From contig JBBPFI010000002.1 in NCBI GenBank assembly GCA_037974965.1, positions 1,364,001 through 1,428,000 of the forward strand: a stretch of 64,000 nucleotides of DNA, written 5' to 3'. The notes below the pieces were generated by a model. It ran no database searches. It saw nothing but the letters and a program-made list of their open reading frames with translations, and was not told where the DNA came from. Both the position numbers and the translations under genes were made by a program. The stretch comes from Dacryopinax spathularia (lineage: Eukaryota > Basidiomycota > Dacrymycetes > Dacrymycetales > Dacrymycetaceae). Shown in pieces: positions 1 through 12,946 of the stretch; position 1 is the first letter of the stretch; the number at the start of each line of letters is the position of its first letter.

Positions 1-64
1 GGTCAGTCATCCCTCCCACCAAACTTATCACGCATGAAGACGGCTGACGTTATGTGGTTGTTAG

Positions 65-3000
65 ACCGGAGATGTGGATACGATCACTGCTGTTAGCAGT
101 TTGCTGGCGTCCACTTCGACGGAAGCGTCTTCTTCGATCGGGACGCCTTCGATTGGCAGTATGGGCGGCGGCGTGATGTCGCCTTCTCTCGGCGAAGGCG
201 GGAAGGACCGAGCTTCCATATCACTCAGCCGGGTGTATGCGCATATCTCCAAAGCGGAGGCGGTGGTGCATAAGTTTGTCAAGGACGGAGAAGGCGCGTA
301 CTCCTCCTCTCTCTCAGCCAATGCCGTCGAATCTGACACGGACAAAGCAGATAAAGGCGTCGCCAGTCACCTTACGGACATCACAGCTGATATCCGCCGC
401 TTACCTTCTCTTTACCAATCTGGCGCGGACGGCCTGCACCGCCTGCACCGGGAAACCGAGCGACTCCGGCATTCATGCGTCAAGCTACTCGAGAAGAGCG
501 CAGACTCCGCCCTCTCCTGCCAGTCTATCAGTCCTGCCTGCCTAGCCGTGCTGGAAGCATTGCTAGAATCGGCCGAATCGATCCTCTCCTCTCGCCAAAC
601 CGCCCAAGAGCAGCCCACCGCCGAACTGTACACCGACCTCATAACCGGCTCGCTCGACTCACTCCTCGCTCTCGCTCGCATCGTCCTCTCCCCCGCGCAG
701 CACGCAACGCACGGCCTGGCCTACAGATACCTCGAGCGAGCTCACAAGCTTGCCGCTCAAGCAGAGCGCAAAGAGCTGAACAAGTACATCCGATGTCTCG
801 CCGCGGCGCACCAGAATGCAGCTGCGCTGATGTACAAGCACAATAAGGCTGAGTATGCGGTGCGGTTTGCGGAGCGGGCGTATGGGCTCAGTGTGGACTT
901 GGTTCACCATGCCAAGGAGGGGAACGAGGATGTGGATGATGGGCTTAGGGAGCAACTGGGTCGGAGAGCCGAGATTCTGGCGAGCTGTTACCTGAAGCAG
1001 GGGGAGCGGAAGGTGATCGTTTCCGCTGCACGCCGGGATTGTAGTTTTAACATTTCCTCAGCTGGCTTACCGTGCATTCTGCGATGCCCTCTCCTGGATC
1101 CCCACAGAAACGATCTCCGCCCTCCAATCCTCCCTAGCCAAAACATCAGTCCAGGATTCCTTCAAGACCCAGCCCAATCTCTCCTCCTTAATCGACCGGA
1201 TCACCCGACTCGCAGTGTCCGACCTGTTCTTACCGCCACACGAGGTCTCCCTCTGGCCTCAGCTGGAAGCGCGGGATGTGCCGGTGGACGTCATTGCGGG
1301 TATTATGGAGTATCAGATCCTTACGATGGACACGATGTTGCAGAAACCGGAATGTATGGCTGCTGTTGGCTCTCTGGTCGAAGAGGTTTCCTGTCTTTAC
1401 GGCGCGAGTGACTTCCCTATCCGACGATCGAGGTAAGTGCTCCACTTTCCCGCTTGTGAGAGATCTGACAGACATGATCGAAGAGTGTTGCTGCGAAAGC
1501 TCGAACATCGGTATTACACCACCTCTGAAACCTCATCGTCGCTTGCTAGCGACATCCTAGAAGGACTCGTCGGAGCGGACAGAGGCAAGGACGTAGATCT
1601 GGTTTCCTACATCCCGCAATACCAAGCATCGACGGAGCTCTGGCTAGCACTCCAGTCCCACGCTCATGGGGAAGGCGCGAACATGCCAGCCGTCATCCAT
1701 CACACGGAAGAAGCCGTCAAGGTCCTTCGGCGGGCATTCGTGAAGGGCTCTCTGCCGGAAGTGGATCGCTCGGCGTCTTCGAAGGGCCAGAGTGCACGGA
1801 AAAGTCAGAGGACGCCCCATATCCCGCAGACGCCCAAACCGCAGAGCCGTAGGCGCGCTGTGTCGAGCAGTACGTCTTTCCCAGCTGGTCCGAATTCGTG
1901 CAACTGACCTCTGCTTCGCTAGAAACGTCCAAAGCGCACAGTGCTCGCGTTTCCGACCCGACCAGTCCTGCCAAGACATCGAGTAATATCGCTGCTGTGG
2001 ACAACGTTGAGAGATTATACGCTAACCTAGGTACTTCGCTGTTTTGCCACGCCTGGGATCATGCTGACGATTGCTAGAACTCTTGTCTAATCTGCTTGGG
2101 TTTCTTGGTCTTCCTTTACAGCGAGTTGATGTGCTTGATATCCTGCGCCATGTCAATGAATACAGGCTCACGAGCAGAGCAACCTGTGACGGTAAGTTCA
2201 TTGCCTCCAATTTTTCATGCATGGCCTGACGTCTTCCTAACAGGGATACTTCGAACGACAACCGAGCTCGCATATGAGAATGCAAAGCTGGGAAAGACAG
2301 GTCGCGCAAGCCATCTGTATGCGCAAGCTGTAACTTGGGCACTGCATGGCCATTGTTCCGATCCAATATCCGACCCAGAAAGGATCTTCCACCTTCTGCG
2401 GTATGCAAGTTCCCTTGCTGATAACGGTAATCTTGAGAAAAGGTGTGTTCTATATCACTATTGCTCATAACGTATCTGAACGTATCAACAGCACAAGTCT
2501 CTATCATGAAGCTCTCGAGCTCAGCCTACAAACAGATCCTGAAGACGAGCCGACCACGATTGGCCGTATCAAAGCTCGTACGCTGACGATCGAACGCGCA
2601 GCCTTGGCTGCGAACGTATACGCGACGATCAAAGATGGAGAGGTAAGTATGAATCAGTCCTTCTGGAGCGCTCTAATCGTGGACGGCAGGATGATCTGCC
2701 CAATGCGTTGAATGCTCTTGAGCAGTCTCTGCGGTTATGGAATCGAGCAATGGAAAATGTGACTCGCATGAACCCAGCCCGTCATACGCCGGCACCTGAA
2801 GATGCGGACAATCCCTTCATCGACGAGGATTCCACCGCAAAATCACGAAAGCCAAACAAATATAACCATGTGGCTTTGGATGGCTTACAATGGCGCATTG
2901 CGGAGGTGACATTGCCGACAGCGGGCCCGTGTGCTTCTCAACTAATCGAACTTGCAGGGCTTGTTCGACACCCTTCTACTTCTTGCCAAGTGTCAGGCGC

Positions 3001-6000
3001 GATCTGGTTCACCAAGGGCTGCCCTGCTATACTATCAGCATGCCCTTCAGATTGCAGAGAGTTTGAAAGGATCTCTGCCGATGGGCATCGCCCTTGCGTT
3101 GCAAGAAGAGCTGAAGATAATGTGCGAGGATGTGACAGCTGAGGAAGCGCTTCCACGTGCAATGGAAACGCTGGGAAATGTAAGTTTTCACGGATTCAGC
3201 ATGACTGACACTAACTTCGCAAAAGGTGCGAACTGCAGGGCTGGTCGAACTCCTCCGAGTTCAAGGAGACCAATACGTGAAGCAGGAAGACAAGGATCAC
3301 GCTCGCCAAGTTTATGCCACAGCAGATGATATCCTACGGGACTTGGAGGGGACATACACTCAAGCTGTCAAGACACACCAAACGTATGTGGAGCGAGATG
3401 ATCGCATCCTACGTACGACACTGACTCCCATATTTAGGCCCCTTAAGCTCTCGCGGAAGCGCTCGGATGACACTCATGCCGATGTTGGCATAGATCCCCT
3501 TCTCCCCGTGTTACAAGCGGCATTGCTGCGGCAGCAAGGTATCTGTCTCCTGAAAAGGCTTACTACGCCCTGATTGACGGCGATACAGTGTGGCTCTTGA
3601 AGGAACCCTCCGATGCCCAGGAATTTGAGGAGTTGCTTACCCGTCTTCTCTCCCTTCCGCCCATTCGGGATATCAAGGTACGCGTCCTCGTCAATAGTCC
3701 TGACACCTGGACTTACCATTTACAGGCCGAAGAAAATAGCCTTCTGGGACGAGTCCACCTGCACGATGCCTGCTCCCAGTTTAAGAACGATCTATTCTTG
3801 AGTTCTTTGACAGAATCAAGTATGCATCCCATCTGCTAGCCATCTTACCTACTAACTTCGATGGTCAGTCATCGCTGTCCCAATGGGCATGACGAATCGA
3901 CGTTCAGTGACTCCGTCGGCATCCAGCGCCCAAGTGCTGGATACACTGCATAAGGCGGAACAATACTTCGCCGAAGCCTTGGAGCTCATGCTCTGCAGAG
4001 GTCATGTGGCAGAGACCAGACGCATATCGGTCAGCCTAGCTCTCATACACGCCTTCCAAACTACGCTGGGAAAGGTCAATCCAAAGGCATCGCGGCTAGC
4101 AGCAGCCTTGCTAGGTAAGCTACCCCAAACCTCCTGCACTGTGGTCTAATATGCCTTAGAATTCTGCTGCGGCACTTCCCTGCACCGCCAGATCTTAGAG
4201 GCGATCGATCTCAAGCTGAGACAGAAGACGCAGGCAGACGACTTGACGTGGCCGGGATCGGTCGTCAAGCCTAGCAAGGACCGGAGACCACAGCAAGATC
4301 CTGATTTGCTCGAAATGGATGATTCAGAGAGCGAAGATGGTGAAAACGAGAAGTTCTCAGATATTTCCTACTGGCAAGCGACCCGCGAGCGATATCAGGC
4401 TCTTCTGAACGACATTGGACATCGCAGCCCAGCACAAACAGACATGCTTCCTCCCAACTGGACTGTTATCAGCGTCAACGTGACTGAAGATCAAAGCACT
4501 ATGCTGATTGCTCGGCATCGTCCGCAGCACGAGCCCCTTCTTCTGTGTTTGCCACTCGACCGTCAAGGTAAAAGGGATGGTGACGATGACCAGTTTACGT
4601 TCCAGGCTGCGTTGGATGAACTCGACGATATAATTGAAAGCAGTAACCAAGGCATTTCCGCCGCTAAAGAGGTGGCTGGCAAGGAGGCAACGGCGTCCTG
4701 GTGGTCCGAGCGCGGCGAGTTGGACAGACGACTGGGTGAGCTGCTGGAGACGATGGAGTTTTGCTGGCTGGGAGCATTCAAGGTAAATTACAATAATGCC
4801 GGAAGAAGTCAACTGACACTCACTCTCAAGACGATACTGTGCGAACCGCCGCGAGCCACCAAAGAATCCCTCAAATCCTTACGAAGCCGCCTTGAGAAGG
4901 TGTTCCACGGCGTGGTGAGCTCTGGAGACAAGAATTCTCCTACTTCCTCAACTCGCCTTGATGATACCATCCTCGAATGCTTCGCCTCTTTGGGCCCCAA
5001 ATGCCGCGACGAAGAGCTTGAGGACCTTGTATATTTTGTACTTGATCTTTATCACTTCCATGGCATCCCGGTAGCCTTGGCGGAAATCGATGTCGATATG
5101 GTATGTCTCATGCCTTGTGTGTTGGAATGGGGCTAATATAGATCCATCAGCTCGTCATGGACATCAGGATGGCATTGGAAGAATTCGCGGCGAACCCTCC
5201 GACTTTAACCTCGGCTCAGGGCGATCCCCATCTATTCCTTGTCTTGGACAAGAACGTGCAAGGTATCCCTTGGGAGTCGATGCCTATTCTACGGGGGCGA
5301 TCCATCAGCCGTATACCATCACTCGCATTCTTAGTCGATCGCATCGAACTCAGTCGTCAGCGACGCCTGGCTGAAGGAGAGCCGCTCAATTATAGCGACA
5401 GCATCGATCGCGCAATAGTTGATCCTCGACAAACATTCTACATGCTGAACGTGAGCAAGGACCTCACCCGGACGGAACAGCAGTTCTCGCCATGGCTCAA
5501 GGACATGGACCAAGTTGGCTGGCGAGGGATAATAGGGCGGCCACCAATGGAAGGGGAAATGCTTCGAGCGTTGGAATCGTCAGAACTTGTCCTGTAAGGA
5601 GTTCGTTTACCCTTCAAAAGGTCTACAGACTGACGGATGCTCAGATACTTTGGTCACGGTGGAGGCGAACAGTATGTCCGATCTCAACAGATCCGTGCGC
5701 TGCCTCGGTGCGCGTCGGTTATGCTGTGGGGATGCTCTTCTGGCGCTTTGCGGAAGATGGGTGAGTTCGACCGGTTTGGTACACCGCACAACTATATGCT
5801 TGCGGGCTGGTGCGTGCCTCCTTCCAATCCGAGCGAAGAAGTATTCACGTCGGCTGCAGCCCGAACGTTGTAGCCACCCTCTGGGATGTGACAGACCGAG
5901 ACATCGACAGGTTCTCGGATTCGGTCTTCAAGAAAATGCATCTCGACCGACCGCACGTCGAGGCATGGTCGGCACATAAACAAGCGAATATGTCTATTGT

Positions 6001-6091
6001 TGCCGCTGTGGCGCAATCGAGAGAGGTCTGCAAGCTGAAATACCTGAATGGGGCCGCTCCCGTGGTCTACGGTATCCCATACTATCTTTGA
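65..6091 (+). CDS. ESP1: Separase (cohesin-cleaving cysteine protease), 5' partial
   Basis: Separase cleaves the kleisin subunit of cohesin at anaphase onset. I join 19 exons: 65-1012, 1062-1432, 1484-1869, 1923-2030, 2078-2191, 2244-2442, 2492-2642, 2690-2905, 2958-3179, 3226-3383, 3438-3538, 3589-3677, 3726-3819, 3869-4114, 4160-4782, 4831-5100, 5151-5593, 5645-5809, 5860-6091. They give one open frame of 1711 residues, within the family's usual size. The C-terminal peptidase C50 domain is clear: catalytic His in YFGHGGGEQY (about residue 1584 of the visible part), catalytic Cys in LWGCSSG (about 1610), then an ATLWDVTD block. The long N-terminal part is helical-repeat-like, as in other separases. 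Position 61-64 reads TTAG after a CTGAC branch-like motif and no in-frame ATG precedes it, so the first exon lies outside the window. The acceptor near 1483 could instead be at 1471. Confidence 0.93.
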
Positions 6092-6853
6092 TTATCTTAC
6101 CTGTCTGCGTAGCACTGTATATTATAGCAAGTTACGAAGCTTCTGGAGACACTTGCCCGCTCGGATCAGCTGGTAGCCGTCATTGCGCTTTTCCCAGGCG
6201 CTGCCTCTGATGTGGACTGAAACGCTGCTTCAGTCTGTCAGGGCGTGTATTACTTGGACTTGCATGAGAACGCGCACGATGATGAACGGCACGCGGATGT
6301 CATGAAATAGGAGCGGTCCTTCATACGCAGGCGCCAATTAGGGTGCCTGTAATCACCATGAAAGATTCCAGCGATTGCGAAGTAATGCTTGCTGCCAGCA
6401 ATTGCAGTGGACTGAAGTGAGGACCTCAGTCTCGCGTGGGGCACGCCGCATGCGGAGAGCCTGCAGGCAGGCGCCGGGTTTCCGTGATCACAGGTTGTGG
6501 TATGGCGATGCGCAGTTCATCGGGTGTCGCAGCAACCCAGGGGCGGTGATGTCTCTCCTCATCAGGATGATCCAGACACCATACTGGCATGTATAGAAAG
6601 GGCAATGAAATGAAGTCGCTGTCCTTTGTCATCCAACACAACTGTGCCCTCTGTCGACGTCTACTACTACTTGCGTGTCTCGATCGAAGACTGTCTGAGC
6701 AAAGGCCGAGAAGTCATCCCCTATTCCCGGCTCGGCAGTGCGGAATTGCATACACCCAGCACTTTCGCTTCATACCCTGCAGCCAGCTCGGCGTCTGTTA
6801 TACCCCTTCGCCTCCTTCACGCTTCTTTACCCTAAACTTGCACATTCGATACC
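6092..6853. other. Intergenic region, separase 3' end to CHS4 promoter
   Basis: About 760 bp without a convincing gene. It must hold the separase 3' UTR and the promoter and 5' UTR of the downstream Chs4-like gene. The pyrimidine-rich stretch ending in ACTTGCACATTCGATACC just before the ATG at 6854 is typical fungal leader sequence. I see no RNA gene or repeat. Confidence 0.5.
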
Positions 6854-9480
6854 ATGGCTTCCTACGCCAATGGACTACCGCGCAATGTGCGACCGCCAGT
6901 ACCACCTCCGCCTCCGGTCGTCATCGACGACGACCCCTACGACGTGCGCAAGTCAAACTACAAGCCTCGAACCGACTCTTTGCCACCGGTCGTTCCACCG
7001 CTTCCCACCAGTTGGAACAACGAGGAGACGTCCTTCTCGAAACCCGCCCCGCCTCCTCTTCCTTCGAATTGGTCTCCCGAGATTGAGTCGCGTTTCAACG
7101 ATGAGAACATCCTGTGGGCCGATGACGGGGGGATTAGCAGTGAGATGGTCTCTCCGAAACCGCAGAGACTCCCAGGTGGTTCCACCGATGTACGTCAAAT
7201 CGTACAACCGCTTTACTATGTACTGATATAATGCTCGTCCTCGTTGTTGACAGGCTGCTAGACGGCTTGAAGACGCGGTGACGATCTCGGCACCAGGCCA
7301 CCTTTCTCCTCCCATGCGTCAATCTGCTGGATCCACGTATCAATCCCAGGCTCAGCCATATTACCCAGGCGGGTTCGTCCTTCCTGGAGGACCATCGCCC
7401 GGACGAGCGCCGTCACCCTATGCTCCTGGATTGCCATCTTCGCCCCACTCAGCACGAATGGCGCCCTCCCCATCTCCCATCATACCGCCTCCACGAATGT
7501 CCAGCTCCATCTCAGCCGGAAGTCTCAACTCAATGACACATCAGATGCAGGCAATGTCGTTCGATAGTGGCCGACCCGACCCTTCGCAAGGACAGCATCG
7601 GCGGGGGCGGGCGTCCACAGCATCTTCCAATGTACCGCTCATCGCCGCACTGCCTACTCCTGCCGGGCTGCAACGGGCAGCGCCAAACGAGGGCACGGAT
7701 CCGTCCATCGCTCTGTCCTGGATACAGTCAGCATTACTGCTCTCGTCGCTTGCACCTGCATCAGAGCTCTCCGCCCGCTCAACCACTGGTGAACCGACGA
7801 TCGCCACCATCCTGCCGCGTGCGCTCAGATTGTTGCAAGAGATAGCAAATAGTCCGTCCCCGCCGCCTCTGGCATACTTCTTACGTGGCACATTGCTCTC
7901 ATCGGGCATCCATCCGGAGTACTTTCAGCGCAGCCCGAGGGCTGCCTTCAAGGACTATGAGAAGGCTGCTCGTTCGGGATACGACCCAGCCTGGTTCCGC
8001 CTGGGGAGAGACTACGAAAGTGTCGGCGACGTGACCAGGGCAAAGGATTGCTTCGAAAGAGGGGCGAGATCGAATGAGAGGAGTTGCTTATATGTCCGTC
8101 CGCTTCCCACCTCTCGTCACCATTATTATTGACGCATACATCTAGCGAATGGGGATGGCACACTTGCTAGGCCAGCTTAACCTGCCATCCAACCCTCCTG
8201 TTGCGTTCCCACTCCTTATCCGGGCTGCGTCTTTGGCTACTCTGGAAGTCCCACAGCCCCCCTACGTACTCGGCATGATTCTGCTCAACGAGTTGCCCTC
8301 TGTTTCGAACCTCCCTGTAGCACTGCTGCAGACTGCCTTACCCGATAACTCGGTCACTTTGCAACAACATGCTCTTGCCCTCATCCAGAAGTCCGCTTTC
8401 CTCCACTTTGCGCCCGCCCAGTACAAACTTGGCTATGCATATGAGAACGCTCAGCTCGGCCTGCCGTACGACCCTACCCTTTCTGTGCGCTGGTATTCGT
8501 TTGCTTCCCAAGGTGACGAGCTGGAGGCAGACATGGCTCTGTCAAAGTGGTTCCTTTGCGGTGCTGAAGGGTACTTCGACAAGGATGAAGGCCTGGCGAG
8601 AACATTTGCAGAGAAGGCTGCTCGCCGTGGGTTGCCTAGTGCCGAATTCGCCATGGGCTATTATTGCGAAGTCGGCATCGGCGGTCCGAAGAACGTCGAG
8701 CAGGCGCGAAAGTGGTACACCAAGGCTGCCAACCACAACAATCCGGATGCGCCAGCTCGCCTTGCAGCTCTAGACAACGCACAGCCCCAAGGCCTGTCCA
8801 GGGTTGATCATGAAACATTGACAAATTCGACCTTAGTACGAAGTCGGACCCAAGCCCGCGAACGTTCACAGCTGGAAGGCAGGACAGCGACTGGCAGTCA
8901 GAAGAAAGAACAGGAAGCATTGGCTGCCGCGAGGCGCGCTTCCCTCATAAAGTCATCTCGTTCATTCCAAGGTGGACTGGCTGCTGCGCAAGAACAACCA
9001 TCACCTCTCCCTGATGCAGGTCGATCGCCAGCCCTTGCACCTCGTGCCTCTCCCAGCTCTGCGCCTGTCCCCTTACCTGAGTCCAATTCATCTTCTCCGG
9101 GTTCGTCGCGACCTGCAACTCGACAAGGACGGAAGGTGTCGCCTGGACCGCGCCGCGAGTCACTTGCCGCTTCTCAAGGACCTCCGGCGCCCGCTTTTAC
9201 CGCTCCAGCGCCAGGCACCCCCGCGCAGGCATCCCAGCCAGCATCATTCGCACCTGCAACTCCAATGCATTTGCCACAACCTTCGGCGTCCTTCACGCCC
9301 GTGCAAACAGCCCATGGTCGCGGGTACAGCTTGTCCGAGACTATCTTGCCGCCGACAACCAACCCCACTTCCGCTCCCTCGACGCCAGGCTCGGTCCCTC
9401 CAAAGAAGGGTCCCGCTACGTTCGAGGAGATGGGCTTCTACAGCCAACCGCTAGATGAGCAGAAATGTTTGATCATGTAA
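6854..9480 (+). CDS. CHS4: Chitin synthase regulatory factor, Chs4/Skt5 family (Sel1 repeats, CaaX box)
   Basis: Exons 6854-7189, 7254-8093 and 8146-9480 give 836 residues. The N-terminal 250 residues are Pro/Ser-rich and disordered, starting with poly-proline. The middle (roughly residues 280-550) is a run of Sel1/TPR-like repeats with signatures such as AQYKLGYAYENAQLG, AEFAMGYYCEVGIGG and ARKWYTKAA. The tail is a low-complexity Pro/Ser/Ala region of about 230 residues. The protein ends in Cys-Leu-Ile-Met, a CaaX prenylation box. Yeast Chs4/Skt5 has the same architecture including a terminal CaaX box, and it recruits and activates chitin synthase III at the bud neck and septum. By inference this protein is a farnesylated membrane-associated activator of a class IV-type chitin synthase. 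The second donor (GTCCGT at 8094) is off-consensus, but the frame and Sel1 continuity support it. Confidence 0.88.
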
Positions 9481-9930
9481 TAATACGGACTCTGCTGGGA
9501 ATGAGCAGCTCCCTGCGCTCTTCCTTCTTTCGTTCTCGGTTGTATCATCTTAGAATAATGACCTTGCATGCCGTTTACCATGCAGCGGTCCCGTTCTGCG
9601 ATGGGGTCCGCGCGTTGCCAAAAGATATGGTCATGCTGGGGTGTCATTTCCGCGGTCGGGAGGGCAACATAACCCAAACAGAGTGGTTACAACGAGAGCT
9701 GAGAACCTGCTCGTACAACAAACCAAAGAAGAGCGAAAGGTGCATTGTCCCGTAACAGTCATTGTTAAGATCCGCCTCACGATGCCGGCCCGAGTTCGTG
9801 ATTGCTTCCCGATGCTCGACACGATGCTTCATTCAGTGCCTCGTAGAGCCGGCACGTCGTGAAGCCTGTTCATCAGTGAGTTCATCGTCGCTCCGTGAAT
9901 GGTGCGCCTACGGTGCTTGTGATCTGCGCC
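9481..9930. other. Intergenic, no supported gene
   Basis: 450 bp after the CHS4 stop. Short open frames exist on both strands, but none has splice-consistent extension, domain signal or codon pattern. It probably holds the 3' UTR of CHS4. Confidence 0.4.
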
Positions 9931-10108
9931 TTATTTGTCCATCTTCCAATGACCTTTCATATCTAGTCCATCAACTACAAAGCCAGATCAGCAGCTGCCC
10001 ATGCGAAGGACGTCTGGAGCTACCTTCGCGAGCTTCATACTGAGGCTGCATGGCTTGCGCTCCGATTAGGAGCAGAGCAAGAATCGTGATGCTGAGGGAG
10101 AACTGCAT
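9931..10108 (-). CDS. Candidate small secreted peptide (42 aa)
   Basis: I do not recognise this as a family. On the minus strand an ATG at 10108 opens MQFSLSITILALLLIGAQA, which reads as a classical signal peptide (short polar n-region, hydrophobic h-region, small residues at the cleavage site). Joining exon 10024-10108 to 9931-9974 across a 49-nt GT...TAG intron gives 42 residues ending in a charged tail after cleavage (MQPQYEAREV...). There are no cysteines and no CaaX box, so it is neither a hydrophobin nor a pheromone precursor. A TACATAAAG TATA-like element lies about 45-55 bp upstream on the same strand. The short length means chance is a serious alternative. Confidence 0.35.
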
Positions 10109-10823
10109 GATGTGCCTTGCTTGCGGACGGACCAGTCATGGCTGCCCGCTCGCTTTATGTACCGCGTCGAGATCTTAGCGCGTATAGTATTTTGAGAATT
10201 GAGGTACTCCTCGATCAAAATAGCGCTGCATCAGTGCGAGGGGCCGGGCCGGAGTCGCAATGACTGGATGTGAGCACCTGGCGCCATGACAGCACCATGG
10301 CTCAGAGTGGGAGAATCATCAGCATATTAGTAACTAGTCCAACAAGAAGATGCCAGTTCAGCAAGATATGACTCGATCGAAATTGGTGGTCTGCTGCATT
10401 CGCTCCTTTTATAACCAGCCCGCAGGAGAGGCAGAAGACCATAATCGCCGAAAAGGGAAAATCGGGTGGTTAGGACGCAGAACGTGGGTTGCCTTGAGAA
10501 GCCGGAAGAACCCCAGCCGGTAACCGCCAGCATCAGAAGCCGACAACGACCTCGCAAGCGCACCAGGCCGCGACGGGGCATTCAGATCGTCGACGATGCT
10601 GGCACACTGGATGAGCTTTCGCCCGACTATCGCGCTGGGCATAATGTGCCTTTTCGATACCGCTCTGTGCTGGCAACGTGGGGGGAAGACCACGTGTACA
10701 GTCGTTTACCAAGACCCCCTTTGCATACCGATACAGAATCCGATAACTACATGTAGGAAGGAAAAGAACCAACAAGCAGTGCTCGCTGGACTTGGCTAGA
10801 GCAAACCTCCGGTCTCCGACCGG
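10109..10823. other. Intergenic, no supported gene
   Basis: About 715 bp between the small peptide candidate and the RidA gene. It contains short open frames on both strands without supporting features. The region should include the promoter of the minus-strand peptide candidate and the 3' UTR of RidA. Confidence 0.4.
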
Positions 10824-11393
10824 CTACCTGAACTGACCGCCTGGAAGCGCCACGCATTCGATCTCGACGCATGCACCCAGCGGAAGGGTCGCGACACCGA
10901 TGCAAGTTCTCGCTGGCACCACTCTGAAGTACTGTTCGCGCGGTGAACACTTGTTACCAGAGACCAAGCAAGCTGACGTACCTTGGCGTACACCTCATTC
11001 ATCGGAGCGAAGTCCTCTGACATGTTCGTTAGGTAGACATTCGCCTTGACTATCTGCTCCAGCGAAGAGCCTGCTGCACGCAGCACTTTCGCAAGATTTT
11101 CCAAGGCGTATTGCTGGGCTATAATTAGCTCTCTGTTAGGCGGTAGCGTGTGAGACGCACGTACTGTCTGTGTTCGTACACCACCCGGAGGGAGCTGAAA
11201 CTTATCGTTACATCCAATACTGCCGGAACAGAAGATCAACCCTGTCGCTGGGTCCACAGCGGCATGACCTGCCCAGCTGCTGGATAAGAAGTGTTCAGGC
11301 TTCAGCGGTATCGTGCTTACAGAAGACGGGCAATGTAGGTACGGCGTCGGGAGCGTAGATAACACGCTTCGTTGTGTCGTCGTGAGCCGGCAT
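10824..11393 (-). CDS. RidA/YjgF/YER057c family reactive-intermediate deaminase
   Basis: Minus-strand exons 11321-11393, 11165-11268, 10982-11113 and 10824-10931 give exactly 138 residues, a little above the usual 120-135. Hallmarks visible: AAVDPATGLIFCSGSIG near the N-terminus, QYALENLAKVLRAAGSSLEQIVKANVYLTNM in the middle, and VVPARTCIGVATLPLGACVEIECVA at the end, which contains the conserved Arg of the active-site cleft. RidA proteins are trimers that hydrolyse enamine/imine intermediates such as those made by PLP-dependent threonine dehydratase, in mitochondria or cytosol. The first exon (MPAHDDTTKRVIYAPDAVP...) was assigned from the acceptor at 11269 that restores the PVF-x-HAAVDP motif. 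I see no obvious mitochondrial targeting peptide, so cytosolic localisation is the default inference. Confidence 0.88.
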
Positions 11394-11741
11394 TTTTAGT
11401 GGTTGACCGAAGAGCCTGTGTACTTCCGTGGGACTCAGCATCTTGAAGGGCCGGGGCTTTGATGCGTACTCACTGGTTTGAGGAGGTGGTAGTTATAAGT
11501 AAAGGAGAGTCCGCACAATCCGCTCGACATGGAAACAGCGCGTCATCGTTCTCCGGCCAGGCAGACGCCATTCCGGCCAGCGTTACAGGTGCAATGCGGG
11601 AACCCGTGGTAGACCCGCGGGAAGTATGCCGGGTACCGACGCCGTTTTAGTTTACGCTTCCGCCGAAGCTTTAGGAATACGTTGAAAGCTTTTGGGCCCC
11701 GAGGACAAAGAACACGAGGCATTTTGAAGCAAGCGTTAGAA
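11394..11741. promoter_or_regulatory. RidA promoter / rhodopsin-like gene 3' flank
   Basis: About 350 bp between the RidA start codon (11393) and the stop codon of the next minus-strand gene (11742). It should carry the RidA promoter and the 3' UTR of the receptor-like gene. No specific element could be assigned with confidence. Confidence 0.35.
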
Positions 11742-12946
11742 TTACACGGTATGGAAGGTTGTGGCAACGTCATAAGTCTTGGCCAGGGGCTCTTGCACCG
11801 TCTGGCCCGACGGTTGAGGTTGGGAAAAACTTCCGTCTGTCTCCTCTTCCTCCAGAATCAAGCTGGGAGCAGCGAAAGGGCTCCTGTAAGTGGATAGGTC
11901 TCGACTCTTCAAAATGTCCGAGGATTCGGATGCCGAGGAGCCGTATAGCCCCGGTCGCCTGATGTCCCTTCCCGTGCCGTATTGGGTTCCGGTGACTAGA
12001 GAAAGTGGTTTTGGCGTGTCGCGATCCAGGTCACGTTTGCTTTTGGAGAAGATACGGATCAGGGACGTTACAACCACGGGGATACTGCAGATGGTGAGTG
12101 AGAATGCATCTTCGAGCATTGACGCGAAGATTTCTCGTAGGCCACCGGCGAGAAACACGATCACATCTTGCACCACGGACACGATGGTGATGAGGAAGGA
12201 GGTCGAAAAAAGGAGCAACAGGCGCTTTCTCTGGATCTTGTCCATGGAACTCTTGGAAAGGAGCCAGATTGGCACGATCACGAGGGTGACATCGGCGAAT
12301 ATGTCAACTTAGGGGACCATCAGTTAATTAGAAGGCTCGGTCATGAGGAGCAAACCTACAGCAGATTTCTGTTATGGCCCGTCCCTTCCCGAGAGCGCAT
12401 TGGGGTGGATGAAGTTCCTTCCATCCGGGCTCGTGTTCGCAGATCCAATACATTTCGCCCCATAGGAACAGAAGCAGCACTGCAAAGAGGATTGCAAGTC
12501 CTGCGAGGACCCGCTTGTGAATCGCAAAGGCGGCGATTCGTATGTATGTCAGGAGGATGGATATCCTGGCTGTCCATACGACGCCATGAAAGCACATGCC
12601 GCCGGCATAGTATGCAAAGATCTGTGTAAACCGAGTTGCCTCGGCTGCTACGGTGTCAGAGGCCGAGATGCCCGAGGGAGGCGGAGGTACCCACGGGGCG
12701 GCTGCACGATGAGATAGAAGAACACCATCATGATGATCATGATACATAGAGCGAGGCAGCAAACGCCATCATCCCAGCCAAATCGAGCAGTCCGGATCCT
12801 GTCCGCTAGCCGAAAGAACGAGGTCCCGATGGCGATACCGACAAAAATCGGCAGGACAACTGGAGATGGTCAGGGGGAGAAGGCCGATCGGGCCTACGTC
12901 ACTTACTGTCCAGGTCGAGGAGCGTGGGAGGAGGTGGCAGCGACAT
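11742..12946 (-). CDS. Fungal rhodopsin-like / SAT4-type integral membrane protein (7 TM)
   Basis: Minus-strand exons 12907-12946, 12695-12859, 12360-12647 and 11742-12307 join in frame to 352 residues. Seven hydrophobic segments are visible in order: VLPIFVGIAIGTSFF, VCCLALCIMIIMMVFFYLIV, the segment around CFHGVVWTARISILLTYIRI, LAGLAILFAVLLLFLWGEMYW, a DIFADVTLVIVPIWLL helix, LLLLFSTSFLITIVSVVQDVIVFL and AFSLTICSIPVVVTSLIRIFS. The GWDD after helix 1, the conserved W-T-A-R-ISILL in helix 3 and DxxxD-x-x-L-x-x-x-P-I in helix 5 match the fungal rhodopsin-domain (PTH11/SAT4-like) family. The C-terminal 90 residues are a Ser-rich cytosolic tail. Function is unknown for most members; some ascomycete relatives act in surface sensing. 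No retinal-binding Lys is apparent in helix 7, so light sensing is not implied. Confidence 0.8.

Noticed and set aside
5760-5768. Intron donor GTGAGT in the separase catalytic exon
   Set aside because: Reading through gives the conserved KMGEFDRFGTPHNYMLAG segment after the catalytic Cys, so it is exon.
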